Shown here: positions 24,108 through 34,627 of the stretch, piece by piece
Position numbering within the stretch: position 1 is the stretch's first letter
Layout of the letters: each line of letters starts with the position of its first letter
DNA from: Sphaerolaimus hirsutus
Lineage: Eukaryota; Nematoda; Chromadorea; Monhysterida; Sphaerolaimidae
Direction: 5' to 3'
Assembly (NCBI GenBank): GCA_964036195.1
Contig: OZ038452.1
Location: 15,184,704 to 15,248,703, forward strand
DNA length: 64,000 nucleotides
Notes under the pieces: model-generated
What the model was told of the DNA's origin: nothing
The model's database searches: none
What the model saw: the letters and a program-made list of their open reading frames with translations, nothing else
Translations under genes and position numbers: made by a program

Positions 24108-24267
24108 CGCGAATGTCGGCCGTGCTCAACGAGCGATGGACAAGTCGTGGCCGGCGATGCGCGACGTGCCGCCGGTGCCGGAGCGCGGCCGGTCGGACGT
24201 CATGCGCCGCTGCGCCGCCGACGTCTTTCCGCTTTTCTCACGTCCCCTATTTTAGTTGCCCCCTTAG
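24108..24267 (+). CDS. GC-rich open segment, possible exon of the upstream gene
   Basis: Acceptor CCCGTTTTTGTAG and donor CCCTTAG before GTATTT bound a CpG-rich block. Three + frames are nearly open. One would continue the 18214 phase (starting RMSAVLNERWTSRG). Another has the best third-position GC (MDKSWPAMRDVPPVPERGRS) but ends at a stop at 24255. I cannot decide between them, and it may be regulatory DNA. Confidence 0.2.
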
Positions 24268-24662
24268 GTATTTATGACCGGTGCGGCCCGACTTAAAGGT
24301 TCGATCGTGGTTGTGATCGATATGCATTCGATTATTTTTTACTCTGCTCTTATGTGTCTGCTCGCACATTTTTTAATGTGTGTTAGCGTTACTGGTGTTT
24401 TAAAAGTTTTTTTTCTCCATGCGTTGCATTTAATGTCATAAATATTTACCTTCTGCTTAGCGCGTAACGTTGGATCGCGGGGGGCATTCGCTCACCGCGT
24501 GGCATCACCTTTACGGCCGCAGCGAAGGCGGCGCGCGTCTCCGTTTCCCTACCGTAAGACGGCGCGGCGGCAGTGAACCGAAGAAATGCTTTGGCTCCGC
24601 CCCGGTCTGGTTTGCGTGCGTGCTCTCACATGGGATTGTGCCTTCTCTGATAATTCGGTTAG

Positions 24663-24828
24663 CGCATTGACTTCCCGCGGTGCCGGGGCTGCGGCCGCCG
24701 CGGCCGGCCAGGTGCAGTCGATCGGCTCGATGCACTCGGTCGGCGCTGGCGTGCCGCTGGCGCCATTGCACGCGTCGTTGCAGCCACTTCAAATCATGAA
24801 CTTCACCTGGGGCCTCTGTAGCGCGCTT
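24663..24828 (+). CDS. GC-rich open segment, possible exon
   Basis: After the acceptor AATTCGGTTAG one frame reads ALTSRGAGAAAAAAGQVQSI, then HSVGAGVPLAPLHASLQPLQ and on to MNFTW. Its entry phase would fit the candidate exon at 24108-24267. The 3' end is uncertain. Composition is like the Ala/Gln-rich exons upstream and the His/Ala-rich Pax N-terminus downstream. Confidence 0.25.
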
Positions 24829-25284
24829 GTACCAAATGTCGCGCTAATTTCGGTGAAACCTAGTTTTATAGCTCCGTTTGCATTTTCGCCTTGCAACTGA
24901 GCGAGTGGCGACCATAACGCCACATTTATTATGGCTATAAATATGAGTATTATCTACTCTGTTGCCATCATGGCTTTATTAGCGTGCATGCGTTTCTAAC
25001 CTGTCGTTTTCGAATTGCTTAGCTATTCCAATATCGGCCACTCCAAAACGCTCCATTGCTTTAATCATCTTACCTATACGTGGTTTTATTTTTATTAATC
25101 GTGCTTTGCGAATCCACAAACGATCTCACGGTTCACTTGTATAAAATTTTGTGTTTGAGAAGAAAATGACTTTTTTGTTTACACAATACTAATATGTTGA
25201 ATTTATATTTAGCTTTTTGCAAATATTATCATAAACGCGATTATTCACCTTCTTCACAGCACTATTCAGTCACTATTATGCACC

Positions 25285-25816
25285 ATGAACGGTGCAACAG
25301 TGTCCGAGAACCCTGTGTCAGCCGTCAAATCTGCAGTGGGACTGGAAGAAGCGGGAACTACGTGGACTGCGCTGGCGCCGGTCAGCCCGAGCTCTGCGGC
25401 AGCCGGCGGCATCGCACATGCTACCAGACCCTATGGCAACGTGTTGGCCTACTCGGGCACCATGACCGACCCCGCCATGGGCCTGTGCGTCGACGACGAG
25501 GCGCGCACGCTGCTGCTGCCCGCCGCCGGGGTGCACCCGTCAGCCGCGGCCGACTCGCCCTCCTCTGCCGCCGCCTTTGCAGTGTTCCGCGACGCGGCCG
25601 CCTTCGACGCAGCCTTCTTCCGCGGCTATTTCCCGCCCGCCGCCGCGTCCTTCTACGGCGGGCTGGGCCAGGCGCACGCGGCCGCGCCCATGGGCCACGT
25701 GCAGCCGCATGAGCACCAGCACTTGTTCCACGGGGCCGGCATCCACGGCAACATGGTGGCCCACGGCGATCACCACCATCTCATGCATCACGCCGGATCT
25801 CACGTTAATTATACGA
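25285..25816 (+). CDS. Pax2/5/8: Pax2/5/8 exon 1, N-terminal extension
   Basis: An ATG at 25285 (CACCATGAAC) lies in a frame open from a strong acceptor at 25259 (CTTCTTCACAG), so this may instead be an internal exon beginning at 25260. It encodes 177 residues, with Ala-rich blocks and [15 protein letters not shown] near the end. It leaves one base before GTGTGTTTG, the phase needed by the paired-domain exon. Much longer than the roughly 15-residue N-terminus of vertebrate Pax2/5/8. Confidence 0.65.
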
Positions 25817-28800
25817 GTGTGTTTGTCTGGGCGGCGATTGCCCGCCGCCTGTTTTTGCGCTCATTTGTTTTCGTATTTTCTCCGAGTGGCAGACAGACCG
25901 GCTGCAAAGAGCCGCTCAGCTGATAGTGCTCCGGATTGTAATCACGTTCGCCGCCGGTCTGTCTGCGCTCGGCTGGGGATTCGCGGCCCGGCACTAATTT
26001 GTGCCACCATTCCCGGTTGCCGCCAGCCATTGCTGCGCTCTTTTGTTTGGCAATTCGAGGGCACAAGCCGCTTGAATTGTGTATTTTTAAACTTTTCTCT
26101 GGTCCGGTTTGTCCGGGCGCGACCAAGTTTGTCCATTAGTCAGTCGTGCGTTTGGCCGCCCGCCGATGCACTCAATCGGGTGGCGGGCGCGCGGTCGAAA
26201 ATGGGTTTCAGTCTGGCCGCCGCAGTCGCCGACCTGCCTAATTGCATTGGCCGGCGGCGAGGCAAGGCGCTCGCTCGCAAGTGTAGAAGCGCGGTTGACG
26301 TGCTAATTTGATTGTTTCAATCTCGCCCTGCCGCGTTGATGGGCATGTGATGCGGGCTGCGCGAAGTGGCGATGATTTCACGCCCTCGGCCGTGGTTGCG
26401 CTGCACGAGCGCTGAGCCATAAAAGACTAAGAGTGTTGCTGATGGGCTGGCAGGCGGCGCGGCCGCTTCGATTGAATCGTCGCTCGCTTGGCTGCACCTC
26501 GACCCATTGTCGGCCGCAATCCTCGCTCAGCCCATTAGCGTTGCCCAGTAGGGCCACTTCTGCATGCAGTGGCTACACGTTTGTCGCCGTTCCGACATTC
26601 CTTCAGCCGGTCGTGCGCCAAATACCTGTGCCGCGCTGTCAGTTTCATCGATGGCGGCACAAGCCAATGACGCGAAGACGTCCGTAAATGATTGCAGCGG
26701 CGGGGCGACTTGCTCGAGTGCCGATGTCCACGTGCAGGATGCGCACCCAGCTTTGTCAGAGTCAACGTCTGCTGCTGATCGTGGCGGCGGCACGCAGTGG
26801 GAGGTCCTGTCTGCCGCCACTGCGGCAGCCGTTGCTGCTGTCGTCCAACCAAACTTCTGCTTTGACCTGCGCTCCTATTGGCTCAGCTTAGGTGCTACCT
26901 AGAAACACGTTTGAAATAACTGATAACGCTGACCATTGCGCGATGTTGACGTTGCAACTGCATCCGAGCACAATTGAATCGCCCGCTCGCAGGCCACACG
27001 GGCGTCAACCAGCTGGGCGGCGTGTTCGTCAACGGCCGCCCGCTGCCCGACCACGTGCGGTCGCGCATCATCGACCTGGCGCACCAGGGCGTCCGGCCGT
27101 GCGACATCAGCCGACAGTTGAGGGTCTCTCACGGCTGCGTATCGAAGATATTAGGCCGGTGAGTGCTGTTGGTGAAATTCTGTTCTATTGCTTTCAATGC
27201 CTGCGTGAACTTTCCCTTTGTAGGTACTACGAAACCGGTTCGATAAGACCTGGAGTGATCGGTGGCAGCAAGCCCAAGGTGGCCACGCCCCGGGTGGTGG
27301 ACTACATCGCGCGCTACAAGCGTCAAAATCCGACCATGTTCGCGTGGGAGATTCGCGACAAGCTGCTCGCCGACCGCGTGTGCGATCAGGACTCGGTGCC
27401 GTCGGTGTCGTCGATCAACCGCATCGTGAGAAACAAGGCCGCCGAGAAGACCAAGGGCGGGTCCACCACGCCCGCGTCTGATGTGGACGGCGGCCAGCGA
27501 CACGCGAACGGTTCGTTTATGACGCTTAGCTTCGCTGAACCAACCTAATTGCTATTTCCAGGCTCATTTCCTTCACGGTTTAACATTTTTTTTCATTTTT
27601 AGAGAATTTTTTTTGAAATGTTTATTTATGATAAGGATAAATGTTGAAATTAGCACAAAGTTTTTATGTAGATTCCAATTTATATACCAAATGATGTTAA
27701 TGAGCCAAAAGCACGTGTATACTTGAAGAAACTGACAATAAATAAGCTTGTGTAGTTCACAGATCGTGGAAAAATTATTTCATAATTTGCACCATCTTCA
27801 CGGAATTTCTATCTCAAAAATAGAGGCGTTGCTCAAGTGCAGTATAATTTATACAAAGATTTTTGATACAGTATAATACAATAATAATTAATCCAATAAA
27901 CCTAAAGTTAAGCCAAATATAGTCCAAACATCGTTCATTAAACTGCAGACAATTTATCTCTTTATATTTAGGCCGGCATGCCACTACGGAGCACAAAGTG
28001 ACGGCGGGGAGTCATTGCGACAGTGGAGTCGGTGCTACGTCGGCGCCGTCGAGCAGCCAGCCGAGCTTGGAGGCGGCCGCGCCGTCGGGCAGCGCCAATC
28101 TTATGGCCAACGGGCCCACTGGCGCCTACAGCATAAACGAGTTGCTCGGCTTTCATCAGCAGAATGCACAGCTCCATCACGCAGTCGCTATGGACGCCGG
28201 CTGCAATGCCAAGCAGAACGGTACCTATTTTTGCAATATTTTTTGTATGGGTCGATTTGTAGCTCATGTGCTTTTCAGGCTTGTCAGAAATGAACCGACC
28301 CCCTTTTCCACATGCTGACGCTGCCAGGAACATGCATGTTTGTTTACCTCAGTTGACAAAGCTCATTTATAGTTCAGTTGTCGATGTAAGTTTAATTACG
28401 AGACACGTGCACCCCCAGCAGGCGTGGCTGGACCGCGTGGTGCGCAGCGAGGCCGCCCCGTCCAAGTTGGACACATGGACCAAGGCGGACAAGTCGGCCT
28501 GCACGTCGAAAGCTGATCACATGCAACAGCACCATCAGCAGCAGTTGGCGCCAGAGAACACATTTGGCGGTACGTAGCGCTTGTTGATTTTATCCAATTT
28601 TTGAATATTTTGCGAAAGATGTTGAGGTGTATGCACCAGAGTTGTAAAAACTACTGAACTTTTTAACAGTAAACGTAAACGTCAAGTTATTTTTACTCAC
28701 CGCTGAGAACTGGTATTTTGGTACTTAAAAGCTGGTATTTTTTCTCAAAGAGAGAGTGAAAGTGAGTATTTTTCAATTTTTACCCTGAAGGACATCAAAG

Positions 28801-31051
28801 ATGCGTCTTTTCACTTGATAAGTATTTCTTGGGAAAATGATATCCAATTCTTCAAGGTTTCTTAATTTTCGAGATCAGGGCAATGACGTAAGTGCCCATT
28901 AAAATACGTTTTCTGTACTCGCGTACTTTCAAAAAGTATGCGTAAATGTGAGTACCGGTATTTTTCTTTGGAAAAAACGTAAACGTATTTACACAGTACT
29001 TGAGTAAACGTAAATACGTTTTAAGAACTATGGTATGTTCATGCGTAATGTTCATGCGGTTCTTCCAACTATAAATATCGAGCAGTTGGCAATGTACTGG
29101 TTCACAAGCACCTTGTGATTGTTGAGCCCGCATAAGATCATCCATCTTGCCGCGGTGCTTTGGTGCGGCGGCCAGCGTGGTGCATGCAATCATCCGCGCC
29201 GCTGGCGCATGACCGACCTTCCCTCCTCTGTCATTGTGATGCGTTAATAGCGCAGCGCACGAATCGTTAGGCAAACACTGAGCGCATGAGCACCGGCGAA
29301 AATGCCCAGATGATTGATGGGCGTTCATCATGCCACAGGTGCCGCGCGGCACTGATTTTTATTTTCAATCACCGCTTTAATGATTTCGAATTGTGAATAT
29401 AAAGCGAAATTGATGGGGCTCAGGTTGCCACGACGTGGCGCAGGGAACCGACGGCGACCAAACTTCCGCCTGGCTGCTGCGGCCGCCGCACGCCACCGGC
29501 AGCTGTTAGTTCGTTTGGGAAATTACTCTCATGCGATTCTATGTATCGGTGGGACGTTTGGAGAGGTTTTTCACGTCTCACCGAGTGCTTGTGCCTTTTC
29601 ACTCTTTCTGATCTACCTATTCAGTTTGCAAGCATCGGGATCCAGGGTCGTAACCAGGATTTTTGAACGGAGGGGCGAATTGTATACGGAGCCCGGTGAA
29701 CGGGGGGGGGGGGGTGCCCGCCATAGAAAAATCGGGGTTTGTGGTTCTGTTGTACGTTGGTCGATTTTAATACCGTTCCAGTTTGGGTTTGGGGTCAGGG
29801 CTAAAAATTTTGTTTGCTCGAATAATTCCCCAGTCCCGAGATAAGGGGGTCTAAATATAAACAGGTGGTCATCATTTTGCACGGATGATCTGCACATTGA
29901 CTGTGAAGCTTAATAACTCGGCCATTTCTGGGCCGATTTGGATCGTTCAACACTTAAAATGACCAGGACAACCTGCACATTCAATTTATGTTGTCGGATG
30001 AGTGATGTCTAAATTCCGTATGTTGATTTGACCCTGTTTTACAACATGAAAAATAAATTTTCTGAACATACTATCACATACTTTAGACAGCGTCAATTCA
30101 TATACCAAACAAATAAGTAGAATATCTCTTTCCAATCAAGTTATAGCACTTCAAACTTTCGCCTCCCATCCATGTAAATAACCACATGAAGAACGATGCA
30201 CCCAACTCCAAAACTTCATATCTCGACCACTTCTCAGCCGATTTTCACCAATAAACACCAAATGATTGAAATAACCTGAAGATTTAATTTTTATGTTGTA
30301 ACTTGTGATTGTAAATATATATTGAACTCATTTTTTGTGTATGAATTCTCGCTGTCTAAAGTGTATGATAGCATGTTCAGAAAAACTTAATTACCATGTT
30401 GATAAACCGGGTCGAATCAGCATACGGAATATAGTAAACCGGGTCAACTCTGCATACGGAATATAGACATCACCAATCCTACCACAAACATGGAATCTGC
30501 TCGATCCCCTCTGCTCAAATTTTTCCCGATCATTTAAAGTGTTAAACGATCCAAATCAGACCAGAAATCGATGAGTTATTAAGCTTCAAATTCAATATGC
30601 CATGTAAAATGACCACCTTTTTAATGACCCCCCTTATCGCGGGACTGGGGGATTATTCTAGCAAACAAAAAAAAATTGGTCATAGCCCCGACCCCAAACC
30701 CCAACATTCTCTAACGGTATCAAAATCGGCCACTCCCCCCCCCCCTAAAATGTCACCCCCGATTTTTTCTATGGTGGCGCTCCTCCACCCCCGCCCCCGC
30801 TAAAATTTTGCCCGTGTACCTAATAATGTAATGAAGTAATGGCGCTGGTGCCATTTATCCTAAAAATGTTCAATCTCTTTCTCCAGTTTAAAGTTATATT
30901 CTAAATTACATTCATCATTTCATGTATGCAAGGTTAAGCACGCAGTGTGTGCAGTTTCTATTCTGCATTGTGGTGGCAACTGTTCCGCTGGTGTATGATA
31001 AATATTTATAAATCGCCATATTTTTCAGCCCAATGCTACAGCCGAAGATGA
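25285..31051 (+). CDS. Pax2/5/8: Pax2/5/8-type paired-domain transcription factor, seven exons
   Basis: Sequence-specific nuclear regulator. Exons 25285-25816, 26993-27158, 27224-27510, 27972-28220, 28279-28385, 28419-28569 and 31029-31051 join in phase to 504 residues. Residues 1-177 are an Ala/His-rich N-terminus. The paired domain spans about 179-308: [20 protein letters not shown] opens it, and [19 protein letters not shown] lies across the second intron. In the recognition helix, RQLRVSH has the Gln/Arg/His trio typical of Pax2/5/8 (Pax6 has Ile/Gln/Asn). [13 protein letters not shown] and [12 protein letters not shown] are also of this class. The octapeptide is YSINELLG (381-388), with Glu where vertebrate and fly proteins have Gly. 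There is no full homeodomain, as expected for the class. The family acts in eye, sense-organ and excretory development. The first and last exons are the least certain; the central four are firm. Confidence 0.9.
25817..26992 (+). other. Pax intron 1, GC-rich
   Basis: Unlike the other introns, it is GC-rich and carries many ATTA/TAAT cores in CpG-dense context (for example CCATTAGTCAG and GCCTAATTGCATTGG at 26.1-26.3 kb). A plausible intronic enhancer. Open frames here are composition artefacts. Confidence 0.4.
26993..27158 (+). CDS. Pax2/5/8: Pax2/5/8 exon 2, N-terminal half of the paired domain
   Basis: From the acceptor CGCTCGCAG to the donor CCG before GTGAGT. Encodes the beta hairpin and PAI subdomain: [20 protein letters not shown], then [20 protein letters not shown] and [13 protein letters not shown]. 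The intron after ILG(R) matches a splice position I recall as conserved in Pax2/5/8 genes. Confidence 0.95.
27224..27510 (+). CDS. Pax2/5/8: Pax2/5/8 exon 3, C-terminal half of the paired domain
   Basis: Acceptor CCCTTTGTAG. Begins [20 protein letters not shown], continues through [18 protein letters not shown] and [18 protein letters not shown] (RED subdomain), then a Gly/Ser/Thr linker. Ends before GTTCGT in phase 1. Confidence 0.95.
27511..27971 (+). other. Pax intron 3
   Basis: AT-rich, no repeat boundary or open frame of note, ending in the acceptor TTATATTTAG. Confidence 0.7.
27972..28220 (+). CDS. Pax2/5/8: Pax2/5/8 exon 4 with the octapeptide
   Basis: Phase 1 at both ends. A Ser/Ala-rich linker leads to [15 protein letters not shown], the octapeptide (Groucho/TLE-binding in characterised members). 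Ends KQN before GTACCT. Confidence 0.85.
28279..28385 (+). CDS. Pax2/5/8: Pax2/5/8 exon 5 (predicted)
   Basis: Acceptor GTGCTTTTCAG and strong donor GAT before GTAAGT. Phase 1 to 0, both matching neighbours. Encodes [20 protein letters not shown] followed by [15 protein letters not shown]. No family match recognised; it may be alternatively used. Confidence 0.55.
28419..28569 (+). CDS. Pax2/5/8: Pax2/5/8 exon 6
   Basis: Acceptor CACCCCCAG, phase 0. Encodes [20 protein letters not shown], a Lys-rich segment, and [17 protein letters not shown] before [15 protein letters not shown] is faintly like the helix-1 remnant QLEVLDRVFER of vertebrate Pax2/5/8 partial homeodomains; this is suggestive only. 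Confidence 0.65.
29070..29360. promoter_or_regulatory. GC-rich intronic segment with an Exd/Hox-type site
   Basis: CpG-rich island inside Pax intron 6. It contains TGATTGATGG at 29311-29320, matching the bipartite Exd/Pbx-Hox consensus TGATNNATKR, then TTCATCATG, and TTTAATGATTT near its end. A candidate intronic enhancer. Confidence 0.3.
29690..30800. mobile_element. foldback element in Pax intron 6
   Basis: Inverted arms: GCCCGCCATAGAAAAATCGG (about 29716) faces CCGATTTTTTCTATGGTGGC (about 30759), and AAGCTTAATAACTCGGCC (29908) faces ATGAGTTATTAAGCTTCA (30570). The centre is AT-rich with the word CATACGGAATATAG. No transposase. Confidence 0.6.
31029..31051 (+). CDS. Pax2/5/8: Pax2/5/8 possible last exon
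   Basis: After ATATTTTTCAG, phase 1 continues exon 6 as AQCYSRR and a stop at 31049-31051. The same exon read in phase 0 gives [13 protein letters not shown] before a donor at 31069 (GTAGGA), which looks more protein-like but would need an unseen exon to change phase. The C-terminus is therefore unresolved. Confidence 0.35.
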
Positions 31052-32261
31052 CTGCCGGGATCTCTACGGTAGGATGTGGTGTAATTCAGACATTTATTGG
31101 CATTTTGTTCATGCGGTACTGCGATACGCGGTGCGACGGTCTGGTGAATTCTTGTATGTGTAAATCTGGTATATCGGCAGCTTTGATTTTTGTGGATTTT
31201 TTTTCTGAATCGTATTGTCGTGTCCTAATCAAAGCGGTAGGATTTTGTTCAGATTGAACTTTCTAGGTTGCTTTTCCACCTCCCCTCTTCTCTGCTGTTT
31301 GCATTTATTTTGTGAAACCCAAAGGCTTACTATTCCCATGCTTTAAAACAAATACCTATACTTTTACCGAAGTTCTATCCGTTATGCACATGCCGTTTTA
31401 CATTGATATTTAATCCATCATTTGCAATCTTCAACATTTTTGTTGGAAAAAATTATTCAGCTATTTGTGCAAGTGATTCAAAAATTGGATCAATCCCAAT
31501 CAGTGCAAACCGTCGTTTTCTTGGTAATGTTTTTATGAACTCCTAAAGTAGTCTGTAAAGGTGCGATTACAGCTAAAGTGTGTTGCGTAAAATTATGACG
31601 TAACGTGGTCACACAAGTTAGTTTTTAACCGAAACGTTGAAAATTCTCAAATCAGCATTGAACGCATTTGAGTTTTCTAGAATGTATCATTTCTACTATC
31701 CGTCAACTGTAGATGACGGTGACGGGCACCTCATTCTATAAAACTCAAATGCGTTCAATACTGATTTACGAGTTTGCAAAATTTCGGTTGAAAACTAGCT
31801 TGTATGGTCACAATATTTGTCGCGAAAATTATGCCAAACGATCGTCGTTTAGTCGTAAAATTATTGTCGTTTTCGCGACGACTCCGACGTATATTCAAGA
31901 TTTAGCTGTACTCGCAGCGTTATTGTGTAAGTATTTTAAAACGAGACTGAAGATGTGTTTACAAGTATTTTTCATTTGGTAATTTTGGACATACCGTTCT
32001 TAGAACCATTGGCATGCACATTGTGAAACATAGCATCTTCCTATTCAAGACTTTCCGTGGAAGCATTTAAAGACATAAAATGTACAAAAAACGTTCAATG
32101 TATGTGACCTTTCTTTCTTTTGCAACTGCAAAAGCATTGATTAGCACGTTCACTAGCATTGATTTCATTGCTTGAAGTATGGAATTTTTATTCTGACTTG
32201 CAGGTTTATGGAACTAATTTAAGCTGATTCATACAATCGATTGATCACGAATATTACTAAA

Positions 32262-32682
32262 TACCGTATTACCTCGAAATACCCCCAGGGGGTTTATTAT
32301 TTCGCCAGCAAAATTTGAGGGGGGGATAATTCGAGGGGGGGGTCTATTATTTCGCCAGAAATTTTCAGAAATTCCCCATACGCAGACGTAGAAAAATCGA
32401 ACAATTACGTAGATGTAAATATATGTGTTTATAGGCATATATAACTGTATATACACATAAGCCCTTCCCTAACGTCACTTAATCATCACTTTTAACGTGT
32501 GTTCTGCATTGTACAGATCACAAACTACGGTATTTGTCATGTACGTTCTCTTTACGCTCAGTTTTAGGGGGGGTATTTCAAGGGGGGGGTTTATTATTTC
32601 CTCAGCCGAATTTTAGGGGGGGTATTTCGAGGGGGGGGGGGTTAATTCAAGGGGGGGGGGGATAATTCGAGGTAATACGGTA
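32262..32682. mobile_element. MITE, TACCGTATTACCTCGAA family
   Basis: Left TACCGTATTACCTCGAAATA and right TTCGAGGTAATACGGTA, 421 bp, with G-runs and the word TTTATTATTTCGCCAGCAAA. The copy at 1069-1441 has the same ends. Confidence 0.75.
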
Positions 32683-32875
32683 TTCTGATGAAAAAATAAC
32701 TCCTTTCCTTGAATACCCCCTAGAATAACCCCCCCCTCGTAAAAACTACTGATGAAAAATACCTCCTCTGGGGTCTTATTTGAGGATATATTTGTATATG
32801 TTCTTATACACCTGTTTTGAGCTATTTTTACTGATTCTGCCCCTTTTCCTTCATTTTACACTTTGAAAAATATAT

Positions 32876-33290
32876 ATTACCGCAAATCCTCGAATAAGAC
32901 CCCCCCTCGAATAACTCCCCCCCTTGAATAAGTCCCCCCTGCTGGCGGGGTGAGGAAAAAATAACTCCCCCCCTTGAATAACTCCCCCCTCTCAAAGAAC
33001 TACTACTTCTGATGAAAAGAATACAATACAAAACTATAAAAGAATAGTAGTGACAGCAGATACATAATGTGTATACAGTGTATACACATTGTTTTGTTGT
33101 TGTTGGACAGTGAAATACATGAATTACACGAGTTTACATACTGCATCCATACAATGAATTAAGTCCAAGTTTCCTGATGAAATAATAACTCCCCCCCCTC
33201 GAATAACTCCCCCCTTTGAATAACTCCCCCCTCCAAAACGTCTGACGAAAAAATAACTCCCCTGGGGTCTTATTCGAGGATTTAGGGTAT
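32876..33290. mobile_element. MITE, TACCGCAAATCCTCGAATAAG family
   Basis: Bounded by TACCGCAAATCCTCGAATAA and TTATTCGAGGATTTAGGGTA. The internal word is CGAATAACTCCCCCC rather than CGAAATACCCCC, so this is a sister family. Confidence 0.65.
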
Positions 33291-34327
33291 ATTGAACCCG
33301 CGAGAACCCCCCCCCCCCCCCGCCCCCAAAAAGCTATCTATACCTTTGGAGGAGCTAGTCACTATCCACTAAAAAAAACCTCAAGGGTCCAAATCTGACC
33401 CCTGATTGAAGTTATTTCAAACATGGTGGAAATGCTACAATCGCGTTGCACATGTACTGCCAACGCGGAAATACTTTCCAAACCCTGGCGGCCACAATTC
33501 ACATTGTGCATGGTTGATCTTTAGGTGCAGATGAATTTTAATTCCTGCTGCAAAGGCACGATGGGTACAAAGTAAGAACTTGAAAGGGTAGAAGGGAGAA
33601 GATGAACTAATGAGGAATATACTCTGCGGATCGCACGCTATGCATTTTTCTGAAGGAAACACTCTACGATGACGTCATCGTTGACAATATCAAAGGTGTT
33701 CATCCAAAAAAAACGTCCGTCGTTTGTAGTTGTACGTGACTCCACTTTTTTCTAATATTCTCCTTTCTCGTGAAAGTGAATGTAGAAGTAACCTGCTCGC
33801 GCGTTATCGACTGAGACATAAGTTATTTTGGATGCGTACTTTGCGGTCCGCCGAGTATAGAATGTATCGAAGTGATCAACAAAAAAATAAGTAAATAGGA
33901 AACTCTTCTGCAGCTATTTCGCATATCTAGTCTTAAGCACGGAACTTTTGTCCGTGCTATTTTTTAATCATGCTCATGTTTTCTCAGTTTATTATATACG
34001 TAAATATTTATTGAAACCATAAGCGAGCTGTCTCAAACGTCAAATATAAATTTTAGGCATATATGGTATTTTACGTATGTACGAAATAAAATATGTGTTA
34101 TGTGTATTCAAGCTTCCTTCAGTTTTATTAAACATTTTCGAGATGGTATTATGTTTATATTTTCGGATTCCGATGAGTGCTTGTTGTGAGTTTTATTAAT
34201 ATTTTGTAAATAATTGCATTGTCGTTTATATCACGGTATGTATTGAATCTATATTTATTGTATCCATTCTTGAGAGAAACCGCACCGTGCATCCAATAAA
34301 ATGACAACGTGTAACAAAGGGGGGTGC

Positions 34328-34545
34328 ACTGATACGCACGTCTGCCCGTTACGCACATTTGCCCGTTTTTTTCACTTGACACATTTTCAAGTGATTTTCA
34401 GATATGAGTGAAGTGAAAAAAAGTTCCCTAATGTCATTGCGCAACTTTTTTCACTTTACTCATATCTGAAAATCACTTGAAAAAGTGTCAAGTGAAAAAA
34501 AACGGGCAAATGTGCGTAACGGGCAGATGTGCGTATCAGGCCTGC
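34328..34545. mobile_element. near-perfect hairpin MITE, GATACGCAC(A/G)TCTGCCCG ends
   Basis: About 95-bp arms: CTGATACGCACGTCTGCCCG faces CGGGCAGATGTGCGTATCAG, meeting at a short loop near 34435 (TTCCCTAATGTCATTGCGCA). Only a few mismatches separate the arms, so it is young or recently converted. Confidence 0.7.
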
Positions 34546-34627
34546 CCCTAACAAAGCCTCCCCCCCCACCACAAAGTTTTAAATTTTACGGAGCCCGCTA
34601 CCATACTGGAAATTTGCACAGTTGATA

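Larger units (their letters stand above)
28570..31028 (+). other. Pax intron 6 with repeats
   Basis: Contains a GTAAACGTAAA/TTTACGTTTAC dispersed repeat (about 28649-29032), a GC-rich segment (29070-29360) and a foldback element (about 29690-30800). No coding sequence supported. Confidence 0.45.

Noticed and set aside
25577..26311. 244-codon open frame on the plus strand
   Set aside because: It overlaps Pax exon 1 in another frame and continues into the GC-rich intron; it lacks the Pax phase.
28852..29352. 166-codon open frame on the minus strand
   Set aside because: Spans a GTAAACGTAAA dispersed repeat and a GC-rich non-coding segment inside a Pax intron; composition is not coding.
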